In this document: positions 32,217 to 43,403 of the stretch, piece after piece
How positions within the stretch are numbered: the first letter of the stretch is position 1
How the letters are laid out: each line of letters opens with the position of its first letter
Assembly (NCBI GenBank): GCA_963575745.1
Contig: CAUYUJ010014335.1
Coordinates: 102,501 to 166,500, forward strand
DNA: 64,000 nt
Origin: Prorocentrum cordatum
Lineage: Eukaryota > Sar > Dinophyceae > Prorocentrales > Prorocentraceae
Direction: 5' to 3'
Translations under genes and position numbers: made by a program
The notes under the pieces: model-generated
The model's database searches: none
What the model was told of the DNA's origin: nothing
The model's input: the letters and a program-made list of their open reading frames with translations, nothing else

Positions 32217-32814
32217 CACCAACTCGCGCTCGTAAAAACAAGTGTTGTGGGTTGATAGGCCTGGTTGGCCTGCGCGCAGCGGGCACGATGCCGGGACCCC
32301 CGCCGCGCCTGACGGAGCAAGTGGGTGCGAGGTGGTTGCGGGGCGCAAGGGCACGGCCCAGGTCTGGAGGCAAAGTGCAGGTTGTCTTGTCCTTGAGATG
32401 GATCTGCATGCGCGCAGTAAGCAATATATGCCGGCCCTCCCGCCGTCCCTGTCGAAAAACCAGTGCTAAAATTGATCGCGGGGCGGCCGCGCAGGCTCTA
32501 GATTTGAAGGCAGATTGGATTGTGTGTGCATGACTTTTGACGGAGGGTGGGGGGGGTCTGCGTAGGTCTGGGTTGGCTGCCGGTCGGGTGGGGGAGGGGT
32601 TTGAAAATCCAGTGGGAACGGTGATAACCAACGCCTCTCCGACAGGGAAGAAGGCGGGAGGGTGGAAGAGAAGGCGCCCCTGAGCACAGCACCCCAGAGG
32701 GCTGGCGGGATTCGTAGGCCTTGCTCGACTGGTCCTTTTGCTGGGCGCTCGGGGTTCGCAGGCCTCGGGTTTCGTAGGGCTTGCTCGAATGGACCTCGCT
32801 CATCCAGCTGCTGC
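32217..32814. other. no gene recognised
   Basis: Unassigned sequence. Open frames overlap on both strands and none shows a motif. Confidence 0.4.
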
Positions 32815-32890
32815 TTCTCCTCCTCCTCTTCCTGCTCCTTCCTGTGCCCCTCCTCCCCCTCCTCCTAGTCCTCTTCCTCCTCCTCCTCTC
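32815..32890. repeat. (CCT)n microsatellite
   Basis: Interrupted CCT/CTT trinucleotides. Confidence 0.85.
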
Positions 32891-32986
32891 CACCGTATCC
32901 GCCCTGTTCGAAATTTGTCTGGGTGAGCACCACTGCTTGCGTTCACGTTCGGACGGTTTCAGACACAGTTCTTGTTCTCATGCCCT

Positions 32987-33094
32987 TGGCATCGCTCGGA
33001 CGTGTGCATTTTTCCTTCGGCGAGGGCCATCGAGGAGCATCCTTGATCATTTGGCGAAAAAAACACGCACGAAGCCGAATTATCCTGGCGAAGG
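32987..33094 (+). mobile_element. TIR element family D, 5' part
   Basis: TGGCATCGCTCGGACGTGTG through CATTTGGCGAAAAA and CACGCACGAAGCCGAA matches 10310-10405 closely, then homology stops. The right terminus is missing or replaced just before the minisatellite. Confidence 0.6.
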
Positions 33095-33130
33095 ACCCAA
33101 CCATGTGCAGTTGTGAATATTGCATTGCGG

Positions 33131-34915
33131 GTGCCGCTTTCGGTGGAGCTCCCTGTGGGGCCACGAAACGCTGTGCCGGGTGGGGGTGACGCATGCGGGC
33201 GGCACCACTGGGGCCTTCGGTGGAGCTCCCTGTGGGGCCATAAAAACGCTGTACTGGGCGGGGGTGACGCATGCGGGCGGCACCACTGGGGCCGTCGGTG
33301 GAGCTCCCTGTGGGGCCACGAAACGCTGTGCTGGGTGGGGGTGGCGCATGCGGGCGGCACCACTGGGGCCTTCGGTGGAGCTCCCTGTGGGGCCACGAAA
33401 TGCTGTGCTGGGGTGGGGGTGACGCATGCGGGCGGCACCACTGGGGCCTTCGGTGGAGGTCCCTGTGGGGCCACGAAACGCTGTGTTTGGTGGAGGTGCC
33501 GAAATGGGTGTGCGGGACGCATGCGAGCGGTGGCACTGGGGCCTTCGGTGGAGCTCCCTATGGGGCCACGAAAGCGTGTGAGGGGTGTGCCGAATTGGGT
33601 GTGGCTGACGCATGCGGGCGGCAGCACTGGGGCCTTCGGTGGAGCTCCCTATGGGGCCACGAAACGTGTGAGGGGTGTGCCGAATTGGGTGTGGCTGACG
33701 CATGCGGGCGGCAGCACTGGGGCCTTCGGTGGCTGCTCCCTGACGCATGCGGGCACGATGTGAGGGGTGTGAATTGGATGTGGCTGAATGAGCTGGGGCC
33801 ACGAAACGTGTGAGGGGTGTGCCGAACATGCGGGCGGCACTGGGGCCTTCGGTGGAGCTCCCTATGGGGCCACGAAGCGTGCCGCTGACGCATGCACTGG
33901 GCCTTCGGTGGAGCTCCCTATGGGGCCACGAAACGTGTGAGGGGTGTGCCGAATTGGGTGTGGCTGACGCATGCGGGCGGCACACTGGTGGAGCTCCCTA
34001 TGGGGCCACGAAACGTGTGAGGGGTGTGCCGAATTGGGTGTGGCTGACGCATGCGGGCGGCGGCACTGGGGCCTTCGGTGGAGCTCCCTATGGGGCCACG
34101 AAACGTGTGAGGGGTGTGCCGAATTGGGTGTGGCTGACGCATGCGGGCGGCGGCACTGGGGCCTTCGGTGGAGCTCCCTATGGGGCCACGAAACGTGTGA
34201 GGGGTGTGCGAATTGGGTGTGGCTGACGCATGCGGGCGGCGGCACTGGGGCCTTCGGTGGAGCTCCCTATGGGGCCACGAAACGTGTGAGGGGTGTGCCG
34301 AATTGGGTGTGGCTGACGCATGCGGGCGGCAGCACTGGGGCCTTCGGTGGAGCTCCCTATGGGGCCACGAAACGTGTGAGGGGTGTGCCGAATGGGTGTG
34401 GCTGACGCATGCGGGCGGCAGCACTGGGGCCTTCGGTGGAGCTCCCTATGGGGCCACGAAACGTGTGAGGGGTGTGCCGAATTGGGTGTGGCTGACGCAT
34501 GCGGGCGGCGGCACTGGGGCCTTCGGTGGAGCTCCCTATGGGGCCACGAAACGTGTGAGGGGTGTGCCGAATTGGGTGTGGCTGACGCATGCGGGCGGCA
34601 GCACTGGGGCCTTCGGTGGAGCTCCCTATGGGGCCACGAAACGTGTGAGGGGTGTGCCGAATTGGGTGTGGCTGACGCATGCGGGCGGCAGCACTGCCTT
34701 CGGTGGATGGGGCCACGAAACGTGTGAGGGGTGTGCCGAACTGGGTGTGGCTGACGCATGCGGGCGGCAGCACTGGGGCCTTCGGTGGAGCTCCCTATGG
34801 GGCCACGAAACGTGTGAGGGGTATGCCGAATTGGGTGTGGCTGACGCATGCGGGCGGCAGCACTGGGGCCTTCGGTGGAGCTCCCTATGGGGCCACGAAA
34901 CGTGTGAGAGGTGTG
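33131..34915. repeat. 77/90-bp minisatellite, about 21 units
   Basis: Early units (33141-33500) are 77-78 bp. From about 33550 the unit is 90 bp through insertion of a GTGAGGGGTGTGCCGAATTG-type block. Core words are GGAGCTCCCTATGGGGCCAC, GACGCATGCGGGCGGC and CACTGGGGCCTTCGGTG. Several units carry internal deletions (near 33735, 33885, 33985, 34695). A 90-bp period is 30 codons, so both strands show long open frames with a 30-residue repeat; these are not called as genes. Confidence 0.9.
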
Positions 34916-34990
34916 ACGATGATGGTGATGATGACGATGATGGTGGGTGATGACGATGATGATGATGATGACGATGATGCTGATGACGAC

Positions 34991-35030
<40 letters not shown>

Positions 35031-35034
35031 CTGA
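34916..35034. repeat. (GAT)n microsatellite
   Basis: GAT/GAC trinucleotides begin immediately at the end of the minisatellite. Confidence 0.95.
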
Positions 35035-35081
35035 TGGGAGGAGGGAGGAGGGGGAAGATGAGGAGGAGGAGAGGAACGCGG

Positions 35082-35165
35082 GGCACCGTCTCTTCAAAAC
35101 GAGGACCCAACACCACAGGATGGTTGGGACAAAAACATAGGGAATGGACGTCCGAGCGATGGCGA
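35082..35165 (+). mobile_element. TIR element family D, decayed copy
   Basis: The right terminus GGAATGGACGTCCGAGCGAT is well kept. The left side has only CACCGTCTCTTC resembling the left terminus. Confidence 0.4.
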
Positions 35166-35340
35166 GTGCCCGCAGTGGGCACCATCCGGGCGCGCACGCA
35201 CTTGCCGCTTTGCGTGCCTTCCGTGAGAGCACTGCTTGCATATCCAGGCGGACACGCTCCACGGCATTGCATTTCTAGGCGCGCTCCTCTGTTGCGGCTG
35301 CATGCGGTCTTGTGGTGTGGAGTCGCGTGTGTTTTCAGGC

Positions 35341-35473
35341 CAGCCACAACTGGGGGAGCTGTGGTCCTTACCCCCCTGGGGAACCCAGCGATTTCGACAC
35401 CCCTCTCGAGAGATCGTCGATGCGATGGGTTCCCCCAGGGGGGTAAGGACCACAGCTCCACCAGTTATGGCTG
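35341..35473. repeat. near-perfect hairpin (133 bp, ~50-60-bp arms)
   Basis: Left arm CAGCCACAACTGGGGGAGCT then GTGGTCCTTACCCCCCTGGG. Right arm is the reverse complement, ending CCAGTTATGGCTG. The centre around CTCTCGAGAG is itself palindromic, so the two arms almost meet. No ORF. Confidence 0.8.
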
Positions 35474-35837
35474 TTCGGGTTTTTCTGTAGCAGAAGTGCG
35501 AGCACCTGCATCGTGTTGTTGCCGAGGGGGTCGATCCATGGAGTGGGAAGTATGTCGTCAAGGAGAAAGGGACAGAGAGAATCAGAGCTGCGTATTCGTT
35601 CGAACCTCGCCGAGCTGTTTGTCTATATGGTATCGCGTTATTGTTATTGCTGTGTAAGCCTTGGGGGAAATCCGGCTGCCTGCGGCAAGTCCCGCAACCG
35701 TGGCAGCCCCGTTTTCTAGGTGGCGACTGTTCGAATTGGCGCGGGAGGCCGTCACGTGTGACGCCTCGTGTTTGCAGTATTGGGAGAGCTGTGATGAGGA
35801 TTACGTATGATAAGTATCAGGATATTGGGGTTGATAA
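35474..35837. other. no gene recognised
   Basis: Ordinary sequence between the hairpin and the (GAT)n tract. Confidence 0.35.
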
Positions 35838-36552
35838 CGATAATGATGATGATGTTGATGATGCTGAACATGATGCTGATGGTGATGATGATTAAGATGA
35901 TGATGATGAGGATGATGATGATGCTGATGATGATGATGCTGTTGCTGCTGATGATGATTGTGATGGTGGTGATGATGGTATTGTTAGTACTGTTGATGAT
36001 GCTGTTGGTGCTGATGTTGATGTTCAGTGTGACGACGGTAATGATGATGCGGGTGATCATGCCGATGTTGATGATAATGGTGGTGGTGATGGCGGTGGTA
36101 GTATGGTGATGTTGAGGGTGATGATGCTGATGCTGATGATGGTGGTGGTGGTGGCGAGGGTGATGATCAGACGGAGCATAATGACGACGATGACGACAAC
36201 GTTACTAAGGATGATGGTGATGTTGATACTGATGATGATGATGACGACGAGGACGATGGCGATGATGATGATGGTGTTCTAGATGATGTTGACGAGGGTG
36301 ATGGCGATGATGATGATGAAGAAAACGATGATGATGATGATGATGATGCTACTGTTGATGTTGGTGCTGATGTTGATGCTGGTGAGGATGATGCTGAATT
36401 CGATGATGATGACGATGATCTTCCTGATGATGCTGACGATGATGCCGACGATGATGATGATGTCAACAATGGTGATGATGAGGGTGATGCTGATGATGAT
36501 GATGATGATGATGATGCTGATGCTGATGATTATTATTATTATTATGATTATG
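35838..36552. repeat. long (GAT)n microsatellite (~715 bp)
   Basis: GAT trinucleotides with GCT, GTT and GAC variants throughout, ending in a short TTA run. Frames across it encode poly-Asp, poly-Met or poly-Ser/Ile only. Confidence 0.95.
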
Positions 36553-36559
36553 TCTGTGA

Positions 36560-36930
36560 TGTTGATGCGACTCGTTTGGGCCGTCTTGGGGCTGTCTTGG
36601 CCTCCTCGCAGGCAGTCGCAGGGCTTCCTTGGGGACCGCTCGGGCGGCCGTCTCGGGGCCCCTTAAGCCTGGCGTGGGCTCTCCTGGGCCGTCTCGGGGC
36701 CTCGAGGAGCAGTCTTGGCGCCATCTCGAGCCGTCGAGGGGTCGTCAAAGGCCGTCGTAGGTTTCACGGGAGGTCCTCTTGGGCCGCGTTGGGGCCGCTT
36801 TGGGCGCCTCTCGGGCTATCGTGTAGTTCTCTTGGGCCGTCTTGAGCCGACGAAAATGCGGAAAAACATTCAAAGGCCCAAGGCTTCGGACCCTATCGGA
36901 GGTCCTCTTGTGGCCATGCTGGGCCCTCTT
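36560..36930. repeat. dispersed CTTGGGGGCC-type repeat block
   Basis: GGGCCGTCTTGGGGC, CCTCTTGGGCCGCG and CTCGGGGCC units. Confidence 0.65.
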
Positions 36931-36984
36931 GGAGGGAAGGGTTCTTTAAATTGTGAAGTGAAAATCTCAATCGTGAGTTAAAAT

Positions 36985-37262
36985 CTACGCAGTGTTTGCT
37001 ACGCCCTGTTTTTTTGTTACGTAGTGTTTTCTACGTAGTGTTCTCTAAGTCGTGTCGTGTACTTGGTGTTTTTTTACGTCGTGTTTTCTAAGCGGTGTTT
37101 TCTACGTAGTGTATTCTACGTCGAGTATTCTACGTAGCGCTTTCAACGCAGTGCTTTCTACGTGGTGCCTTCTACGTAGAAATTTCTACGTCGTGTTTTC
37201 TACGTAGTGTCGTACGTAGTGCTTTCTACGTCGTGTTTCCTACGTCGTGTTTTCTACGTCAG
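36985..37262. repeat. TTTTCTACGTAGTG satellite
   Basis: About twenty 13-14-bp units centred on the palindrome TACGTA (variants TACGTCG, TAAGTCG). Related blocks are at 40978-41085 and, in opposite orientation, at 41550-42640. Confidence 0.9.
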
Positions 37263-37348
37263 AGTGAGGGGGCCGAACGGTCATTCATTGTCCCTGGGTG
37301 CGTGGCTGAAGTGAGAATCCGTGGTGAGGATTCTGCTTGTTGCGTTGA

Positions 37349-38100
37349 ACTCTCTGTTGAAAAATTATTGTTGATCCCCCCCCTCCGGTGCACATTGTTT
37401 GTTTCAGTTGAAGTTCCCCTCCTGGCGCTCGCACCCCGTTTCTATCAGGGAAAGTATTCCTCAAACTGTGCCCATGGCCCCCGGTTTGCAACAACAGCGG
37501 CTCCCGCTTGATACTTCCTCAAAATTTACTTTGGTCCCCCGTTCCCGCTTGAGATTTCCTCGCATTTTTAATCAAGAATAGCGTTCCCGCCTGAGACTTC
37601 CTAGCAATTTACTCAGGCGCCGCGCTCATGCCATTCAGGAATCGTGCGTTCGCTGTGGACTTCTTCAAATTTACTTAGGGATCGCTCTCTCGCTGAAACT
37701 TCCTGGCTAGTCACGCAGAATTCACGGTCGATCCGCCCGCTCGGCCCGCCCGCCCGCTCGACCTGGCCGCCTGGGCCCGCCTTCCGACCTGCCCGCTATG
37801 GGTCTGCCCACCAGATTTGCCCGTCTGGTTCTACCACATGTTTTCTGCTCCTTGCCTCCCTCCTGCTAAGTTCTCTCGTGCTCCATTCTTCTCCCTCCCC
37901 CTTCCACCCGTCCTCTTTTCCCTTGTTTTTAGCGGATGCACTAAATGCGCGTGGCAGGCAAGGAAGATATACCCCGAAGGGGGTACGATCGAAAACGATG
38001 AGGGCTGGTACCGAGGTATACGTGAGCAGACATGAGCGAACAGCCTTGATATGATTGGTGTTGTTGTCGTCGTCGCTGTTGTTGTTGATGGACGTTCATA
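37349..38100 (+). mobile_element. dispersed element E, copy 2
   Basis: Starts GTTGAACTCT and AAATTATTGTTGATCCCC as in copy 1. It carries CTCGCACCCCGTTTC-ATCAGGGAAAG, C-rich ACTTCCT units, and the conserved 3' block (GATATACCCC-GAAGGGGG and ATGATTGGTG) ending in GTTGTTGTCG. Confidence 0.55.
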
Positions 38101-38199
38101 AACAAGTTTTATTGTTGGACCCCGTGCAGGCGCCCTGGCGCTTTCGCCGAAGCGCCGGCTATTTTTCATTGAAAATGAGGCTCACGCTCGAGCGTTTTG

Positions 38200-39150
38200 G
38201 GGGACCGCCAAAACCGGCCCCCAAACAACAACAACGCTCCCGCTCGACACTTCCTTTTTTACTCAGGGCTGGTGTTCTTGCTCGCCGCCAAAAGCCGCCG
38301 TCCTAACAAAACCAGCGCTCCCGCTCGAGACCTCCTTCCGTTTTACCGAAAACTGCCGCCCCTACAACACCAGCGCTCCCGCCCAAGACTTCCTTCCGTT
38401 TTACGCTGGACTGGCGCCCAAGTCTCTTTTTAATCGGTGCCGCTCCCAGCAAGAACAACGCTCCCGCTCGAGGCTTCCTCCCTTCTTACTCAAGGCGGTG
38501 CTCCTCCTGAAGACGGTACTGTTCCTCGCCGCCGACAACCCCCGTCCCGACAGAACCACGGCTCTCGCTCGATGTTTCCTCTCTTCTTACTCAAGGCGGT
38601 GTTCCTCCTCGGCGACGAAAACTGCTGCCCTGACAAAACCAGCGCGCCTGCCCGAGGTTTCCATCCGATTTACTCTGGACTGGCGCCCAAGTCTTTTTTG
38701 AATCGCTGCCGCTCCCAGCAAGAACAACGCTCCCGCTCGAGGCTTCCTCCCTTTTTCCTGAAGACGGTGCTGTTCCTCGCCGCCGACAACCACCGTCCCG
38801 ACAAAAACACGGCTCCCGCTCGATGCTTCCCCCCATTCTTGTTCAAGGCGGTGTTTTTCCTCGCCGCCGAAAGCCGCCGTCCCAACAAAACCAGCGTTTC
38901 CGTTCGAGATTCCGTTTTGTTTTACGCTGGACTAGCGCCCTATTCTCTTCAGCATTGGCGCCGCTCCCAGCAACAACAGCAGCCCTGCTCGAGACTTCCT
39001 CCCTTTCTATTCAGGACCAGGTCCTTGCCTCACCGCCGACAGCCCCCATCCCCACCAAGGCAATCCTGTCGTTCGATGCTTCCTTGTGCTTTACCCTTCG
39101 CTGGGGTTCCTCTGGCGGTCTCGCGCGTGGGCATGTGTGTTCGAGGCGGG
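38200..39150 (+). repeat. tandem array of element-E-type C-rich units
   Basis: Degenerate units of about 60-250 bp with CGCTCCCGCTCGA, TTCCTCCCTTYTTACTCAAGG and GCCGCCGACAACC. A larger segment beginning GTTTTACGCTGGACTGGCGCC recurs at about 38400, 38670 and 38920. Confidence 0.6.
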
Positions 39151-39313
39151 ATATGTTGAACTTCCTCGGAGGCGGTGTTTGCAAGACCTCATTGAGCGGG
39201 AGATGTGGGAATGGGAATAACGGACCCCGCTATAGAACAATAATCCCCCATGAGGTGGATGGTTATCATGATGGTCGCATGCTTCGTGTGGAAACATCGC
39301 GCATGAGGGTAAC

Positions 39314-39316
39314 ATG

Positions 39317-39358
<42 letters not shown>
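39314..39358. repeat. (TTG)n microsatellite
   Basis: Preceded by ATGA as at 5912 and 40498, and followed by GAATATTATTCC resembling the start of element E. Confidence 0.9.
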
Positions 39359-39539
39359 GAATATTATTCCTTCTAAAGAATTATTATTGTTGGGACCCCT
39401 GGTGCGCGACCTCTGCGCCGCGCCTAGGCCGCAGCTACATTTTCATCATTTTTTCGCGAAAGCTTCAGAAAAGTGGATTATGTCCGGATCCGGTTGTTTT
39501 GTTGACCCCCGTTTTCCCTTGCAAAAAACAATAGAAAAT

Positions 39540-40115
39540 GAAAATTCTTGTTCTTACTTGATCAAATTGCAAGAATCCCTTGCAAAAAATAAGGTAAAGT
39601 GGACATTCGTGCGCGCAAGACGAAATCCTTCCAAAACCTTAGGTTTCGTAACGATTTTAACATAAAAACATCAAAAACCCAATGGTTTTTTAAGAAAAAA
39701 TTGTCAAAATGTCCTTCCGCGCGCGCTGTCCGAATCCCACAAAACCAATGGTTTTTCAACATTTATGTTACATGAGCTCGCGCGAGCTACTTTTTCTTGT
39801 TCTAACATAATCAAATTTCAATAATCCCTTGCAAAAAATAAGGTAAAGTGGACATTCGCGCGCGCAAGACGAAATCCTTCCAGAACCTTAGGTTTCGTAA
39901 CGATTTCAACATAAAAACATCAAAAAACCCACTGGTTTTTCAAAAAAAAATGTCCAAATTTCATCCCGCGCGCTGTCCGACTCTGGTTTTTCAACATTTA
40001 TGTTACATGAGCTCGCGCGAGCTACTTTTTCTTGTTCTAACATAATCAAATTTCAATACTCCCTTGCAAAAAAAAAGTAAAGTGGACATTCGCGCGCGCA
40101 AGACCAACAAAAAAC
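39540..40115. repeat. ~240-bp tandem repeat, 2.4 copies
   Basis: Units beginning near 39540, 39785 and 40020 share TTCTTGTTCTAACATAATCA, AATCCCTTGCAAAAAATAAGG, AAAGTGGACATTCGCGCGCG and CAACATTTATGTTACATGAG. Similar wording (CCCTTGCAA, GACGAA, CGAAATCCTTC) is found in the 43-48 kb array. Confidence 0.8.
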
Positions 40116-40159
40116 ACGACGATCTCAGGAACTTGCCCCAAAAATGTGACCAACTCCGC

Positions 40160-40222
40160 TCTCTCTGTCTCTCTCTCTGTCTGCTCTCTGTCTCTCTCTC
40201 TGTCTGTCTGTGTCATGTATTG
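40160..40222. repeat. (CT)n/(CTGT)n microsatellite
   Basis: CTCTCT and CTGTCT alternating over about 60 bases. Confidence 0.85.
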
Positions 40223-40497
40223 TATGTCACAATTGCAGGATGCTGGGCACACGCGCGCCCCGAATAAGTGACCAAGTTCTGTGGGTGTGTACCCCACGCC
40301 AGTGTAGTAGCCACGGTCGTCCGCACGCCACGAAGTGAAGTGTCCCAACGTCATAGGGCGGGAAGCTGGGTTTGGGTGGTCGCGAAGAGTCGTTTGGATA
40401 TTTGGTAGAGCTTGAACTGCCCCCCCACGAAGTGGGGGTATTGTCTCGCGTCGCATGAAAACCCTGGCACTGGTGAGAACACTGAGCGTTCGGGTAA

Positions 40498-40535
40498 AAT
40501 GATTGTTGTTGTTGTTGTTGTTGTTGTTTGTTGTT
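40498..40535. repeat. (TTG)n microsatellite
   Basis: Starts ATGATTGTTG as at 5912 and 39312. Confidence 0.9.
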
Positions 40536-40547
40536 GTCGTCGTCCCC

Positions 40548-40832
40548 CCCGCGACCCACACCGCGACCCACACCGCGACCCACCCCGCGACCACCCCGCG
40601 ACCCACACCGCGACCCACCCCGCGACCCACCCGCGACCCACCCCGCGACCCACTCCGCGGCCCTACTCGCGACCCACCTGCGACCCACCCGCGACCCAAC
40701 CGCAACCCACCCCGCGACCCACCCGCGACCCATCCGCGACCCACGTGCGACCCACCCGCGACCCATCCGCGACCCACGTGCGACCCGCCCGCGAACCACC
40801 CCGCGACCCACCCGCGACCCACCCGCGACCGA
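40548..40832. repeat. CGCGACCCACC minisatellite
   Basis: 10-12-bp units (CGCGACCCACC, CGCGACCCACAC, ACGTGCGACCCACC), about 26 copies, directly after the (TTG)n and GTCGTC tract. Confidence 0.9.
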
Positions 40833-40977
40833 TTCACATTGGTTCGAAGAAATGATCGGAGCCTGCGGTGGGCTCGTTGTATATTTTGTGAAATTTTGGC
40901 GCTTGCGGCGGGCTTCTGCAGAGTCTCGCAGACTGCCGACGTCCTCACCGCCCACTCACTCTTATCCGCATATGCGG

Positions 40978-41085
40978 GGTGCTACGCAGTGTTTGGTACG
41001 TCGTGCATTCTACGTAGCGTTTTATAGTTGGTGCGTTCTACGTCGTGATTTCTACGTAGTGTTTTCGGCGCAGTGTGCCGTTCGA
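40978..41085. repeat. short block of TACGTA satellite
   Basis: Units such as TTCTACGTAGTGTTTT and GGTACGTCGTGCATTC, as at 36985. Confidence 0.75.
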
Positions 41086-41149
41086 TTAGTCGCTGTACCA
41101 GGCGCTGCGCTAGGCGCTTTGTGAGGCGCTGTACCAGGCGCTGAAAACT

Positions 41150-41505
41150 GAAAATCGGAACGCGAAGCCCGCAAACCGAAAGCCGAAGCCAGAACATCCC
41201 AGACAATCGAACTCGAAAGCCAGCCCGAAGCGCGGAACCAAGAACATCGAACATCCGATGTTAGAGAACCCAAATCCGAAGGCCTGCCAGAAACGCGTAA
41301 GTAACCAAAGAAATCTGACTTTAGAAATCGAAGCCCGACAGCCAGCCCGAAACGCGAAGCCCCAAGCATCGGACATCCGACGCCAGATAATCGAAACCGA
41401 ACAGTTGGCCCGGAACGCGGGACCCAAAACATTGGAAATCCGAAGCCTGACAACCGAAGCCCGAATACCAGCCCGAACCACGTGACCCGAAACGCCTCCA
41501 AGAAC
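41150..41505. repeat. degenerate ~65-70-bp repeat
   Basis: CCAGCCCGAA-CGCG, AACATCGGACATCCGA and AATCCGAAGCC recur about five times. It yields a repeated ARNA-P-IR-style peptide, but no gene is supported. Confidence 0.6.
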
Positions 41506-41549
41506 GATGATTGAAAGGCGTTTGCCCAAACACAATGCGTAAAACACCA

Positions 41550-42640
41550 AGCAGGAAGCATGGCATAGAACACATTACGTAAAACACACTGCGTAACACA
41601 CATTCTGAGTACATACCATTGCGTGAAATAAACATGGCGTTGCAAAACACATTGCGTAACAAAAAACAGCGTAACAAAACCACTGCGTTGAAAAAGCCGC
41701 GTTCGAAACACTGCGTAAGAACACAAACCGCGTACCAAAAAAACGCTGCCTACGGTAGGTTCGCGTCGTGTCGACCAGCGGCGACCCCGCCGCCAGCGTT
41801 CAATGTTGAACGCCGCCAGCGGCACAGGATCGGTCGATGTTGAACGATTCCAGGGGCTATCAGGAACCAGCGCCGGGGTCGGCACGACACGAATTTGCAG
41901 TAACAAACGTTGCGGACAACACAATGCGTTGAAACAAAAAGCATTGCGCAAAAACAACACTACGTAAAAGCACACTGCACAACAACAAACATTGCGTAGA
42001 GCACACTGCTAAAAACATTGCGTAAACAAATCCTCTGCATTAATACGCAAGAAACCAACACCTCGTTAACACACATTGTGTTAGACCATAACAAATCACT
42101 GCGTAACAGAAACACTGTGTAAAACAAACCCTGCATGCAAAACACATTGCGTGAGCCACGAATATCAACAGACATTGCGTAGAAAGCACGTCGTGACACA
42201 CTCTACATGCAACCATTGCATGCAGCACACTGCGTTGAGACAAGCACTGCGTGAAAAACAGCATTACGTAAAAAGAACGCATTGCGTAAACACAGTGCGT
42301 ACAACGGATTGCATATCGCATACAGCGTTACACAACACGAACCATTGCGTAAGCAGCATTGCAAATCGTTGCGTAGAAAGCAATGCGTAACCAGTTTTGC
42401 GCACAAAACGTTGCGTACACAACAATGCGTAACACAAACATTGGGTAACCTATATACAGCAGCCATTCGTTAAAAACATTGCGCTACAAACGCTGCGTAA
42501 CAAAAACATTGCGTTGAAAACGCAGCGTATAAAACACCGCGCAACAAACATTGCATTCAACAATTTGTGCAACAAGTGCGTTAAGATGTCTACGAAACAA
42601 ATACCGCTGTGTAAAAAAACACGCTGCGTAGACGAATCCA
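41550..42640. repeat. AAAACACTGCGTA satellite (~1.1 kb)
   Basis: Irregular 14-18-bp units (AAACATTGCGTA, AAAACACTGCGTA), about 60 copies, interrupted at 41740-41880 by unrelated sequence with a GTTCAATGTTGAAC palindrome. It is the reverse-strand relative of the TACGTAGTGTTTT arrays. Confidence 0.85.
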
Positions 42641-42679
42641 ATGCACGCTTGAGACCAACCTGCGGAGGGAGGCATATTG

Positions 42680-42790
42680 GGCCTTCTTGAATCAATGTTC
42701 GACCGCCTTGGGGCCGTCATGGGCCGTCTTCGAGACATCTTGGGTTATTATGGTTTCCTTGGTTGCTTGTACGGGCCGTCTTGGAAGCTC
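42680..42790. repeat. short CTTGGGGGCC-type repeat block
   Basis: GCCTTGGGGCCGTC, GGGCCGTCTTCGAG and CATCTTGGG units. Confidence 0.5.
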
Positions 42791-43202
42791 AGGGCGCAGA
42801 TCCATAGTTTTAAAGGAGAGATCGTTGCTAGGGGGGCCCTAGAGCGCTTGGGAGCAGAGCCTGGGAATGCGGGAAGTGCACGGTCTTCCAGCGGCTACGC
42901 TGGATTCGGCAGAAGTGCCATGCTGGAAGCGCAGCATCCTCTAGCAGTTACGCGGGAAGTGGCTGCGGTGAGTGGGGGGGGGGTGCACGCGAGAGTCCGT
43001 TGGTAGAGGGAGGGGGGGCCCTGATTGGAATTGACAAATCCTTGTCAGACAGACCTTGGCATTCTGCCACGCCTCAACGTGGCAGGGGGCAAGGTGACAG
43101 ATATTTTCCACCTCCTACATGGCTTAGCCGAAGTTCCAGGCTTACTTGTTATTCCCAAAACAGTACTTGCACTTAGGCTTCCTTACTTGGCAGAACCATC
43201 TC
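42791..43202. other. no gene recognised
   Basis: Short unassigned sequence between repeat blocks. Confidence 0.35.
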
Positions 43203-43400
43203 GTGGTGAGTGGCGGTTCTTGCGGGTGGTGCCGCCCGTCGCCGCCGTCGCCGTCGCCGTCGGCACCGCTCGGGGCGAGTGGCGTTTTTTGCCGGCGGCG
43301 TCTCCCTTCGCCGCCGTCGCCGTCGCCGTCGCCGCCGCTCGGGGCGAGTTGCGGTTTTTGCAGGCGGTGCCGCCCGTCGTTGCCGTCGCCTCCTCCGCAT
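43203..43400. repeat. 69-bp tandem repeat (3 copies) with GCCGTC core
   Basis: Units start at about 43205, 43275 and 43344. Each has GGCGAGTGGCG-TTTTTGC-GGCGG and a GCCGTC run. Confidence 0.8.
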
Positions 43401-43403
43401 GGG

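Noticed and set aside
33918-35461. Long - strand ORF with a 30-residue repeat (RMRQPHPIRHTPHTFRGP)
   Set aside because: The repeat is the 90-bp minisatellite, whose period is divisible by three; the other strand is equally open, so openness is not evidence of coding.
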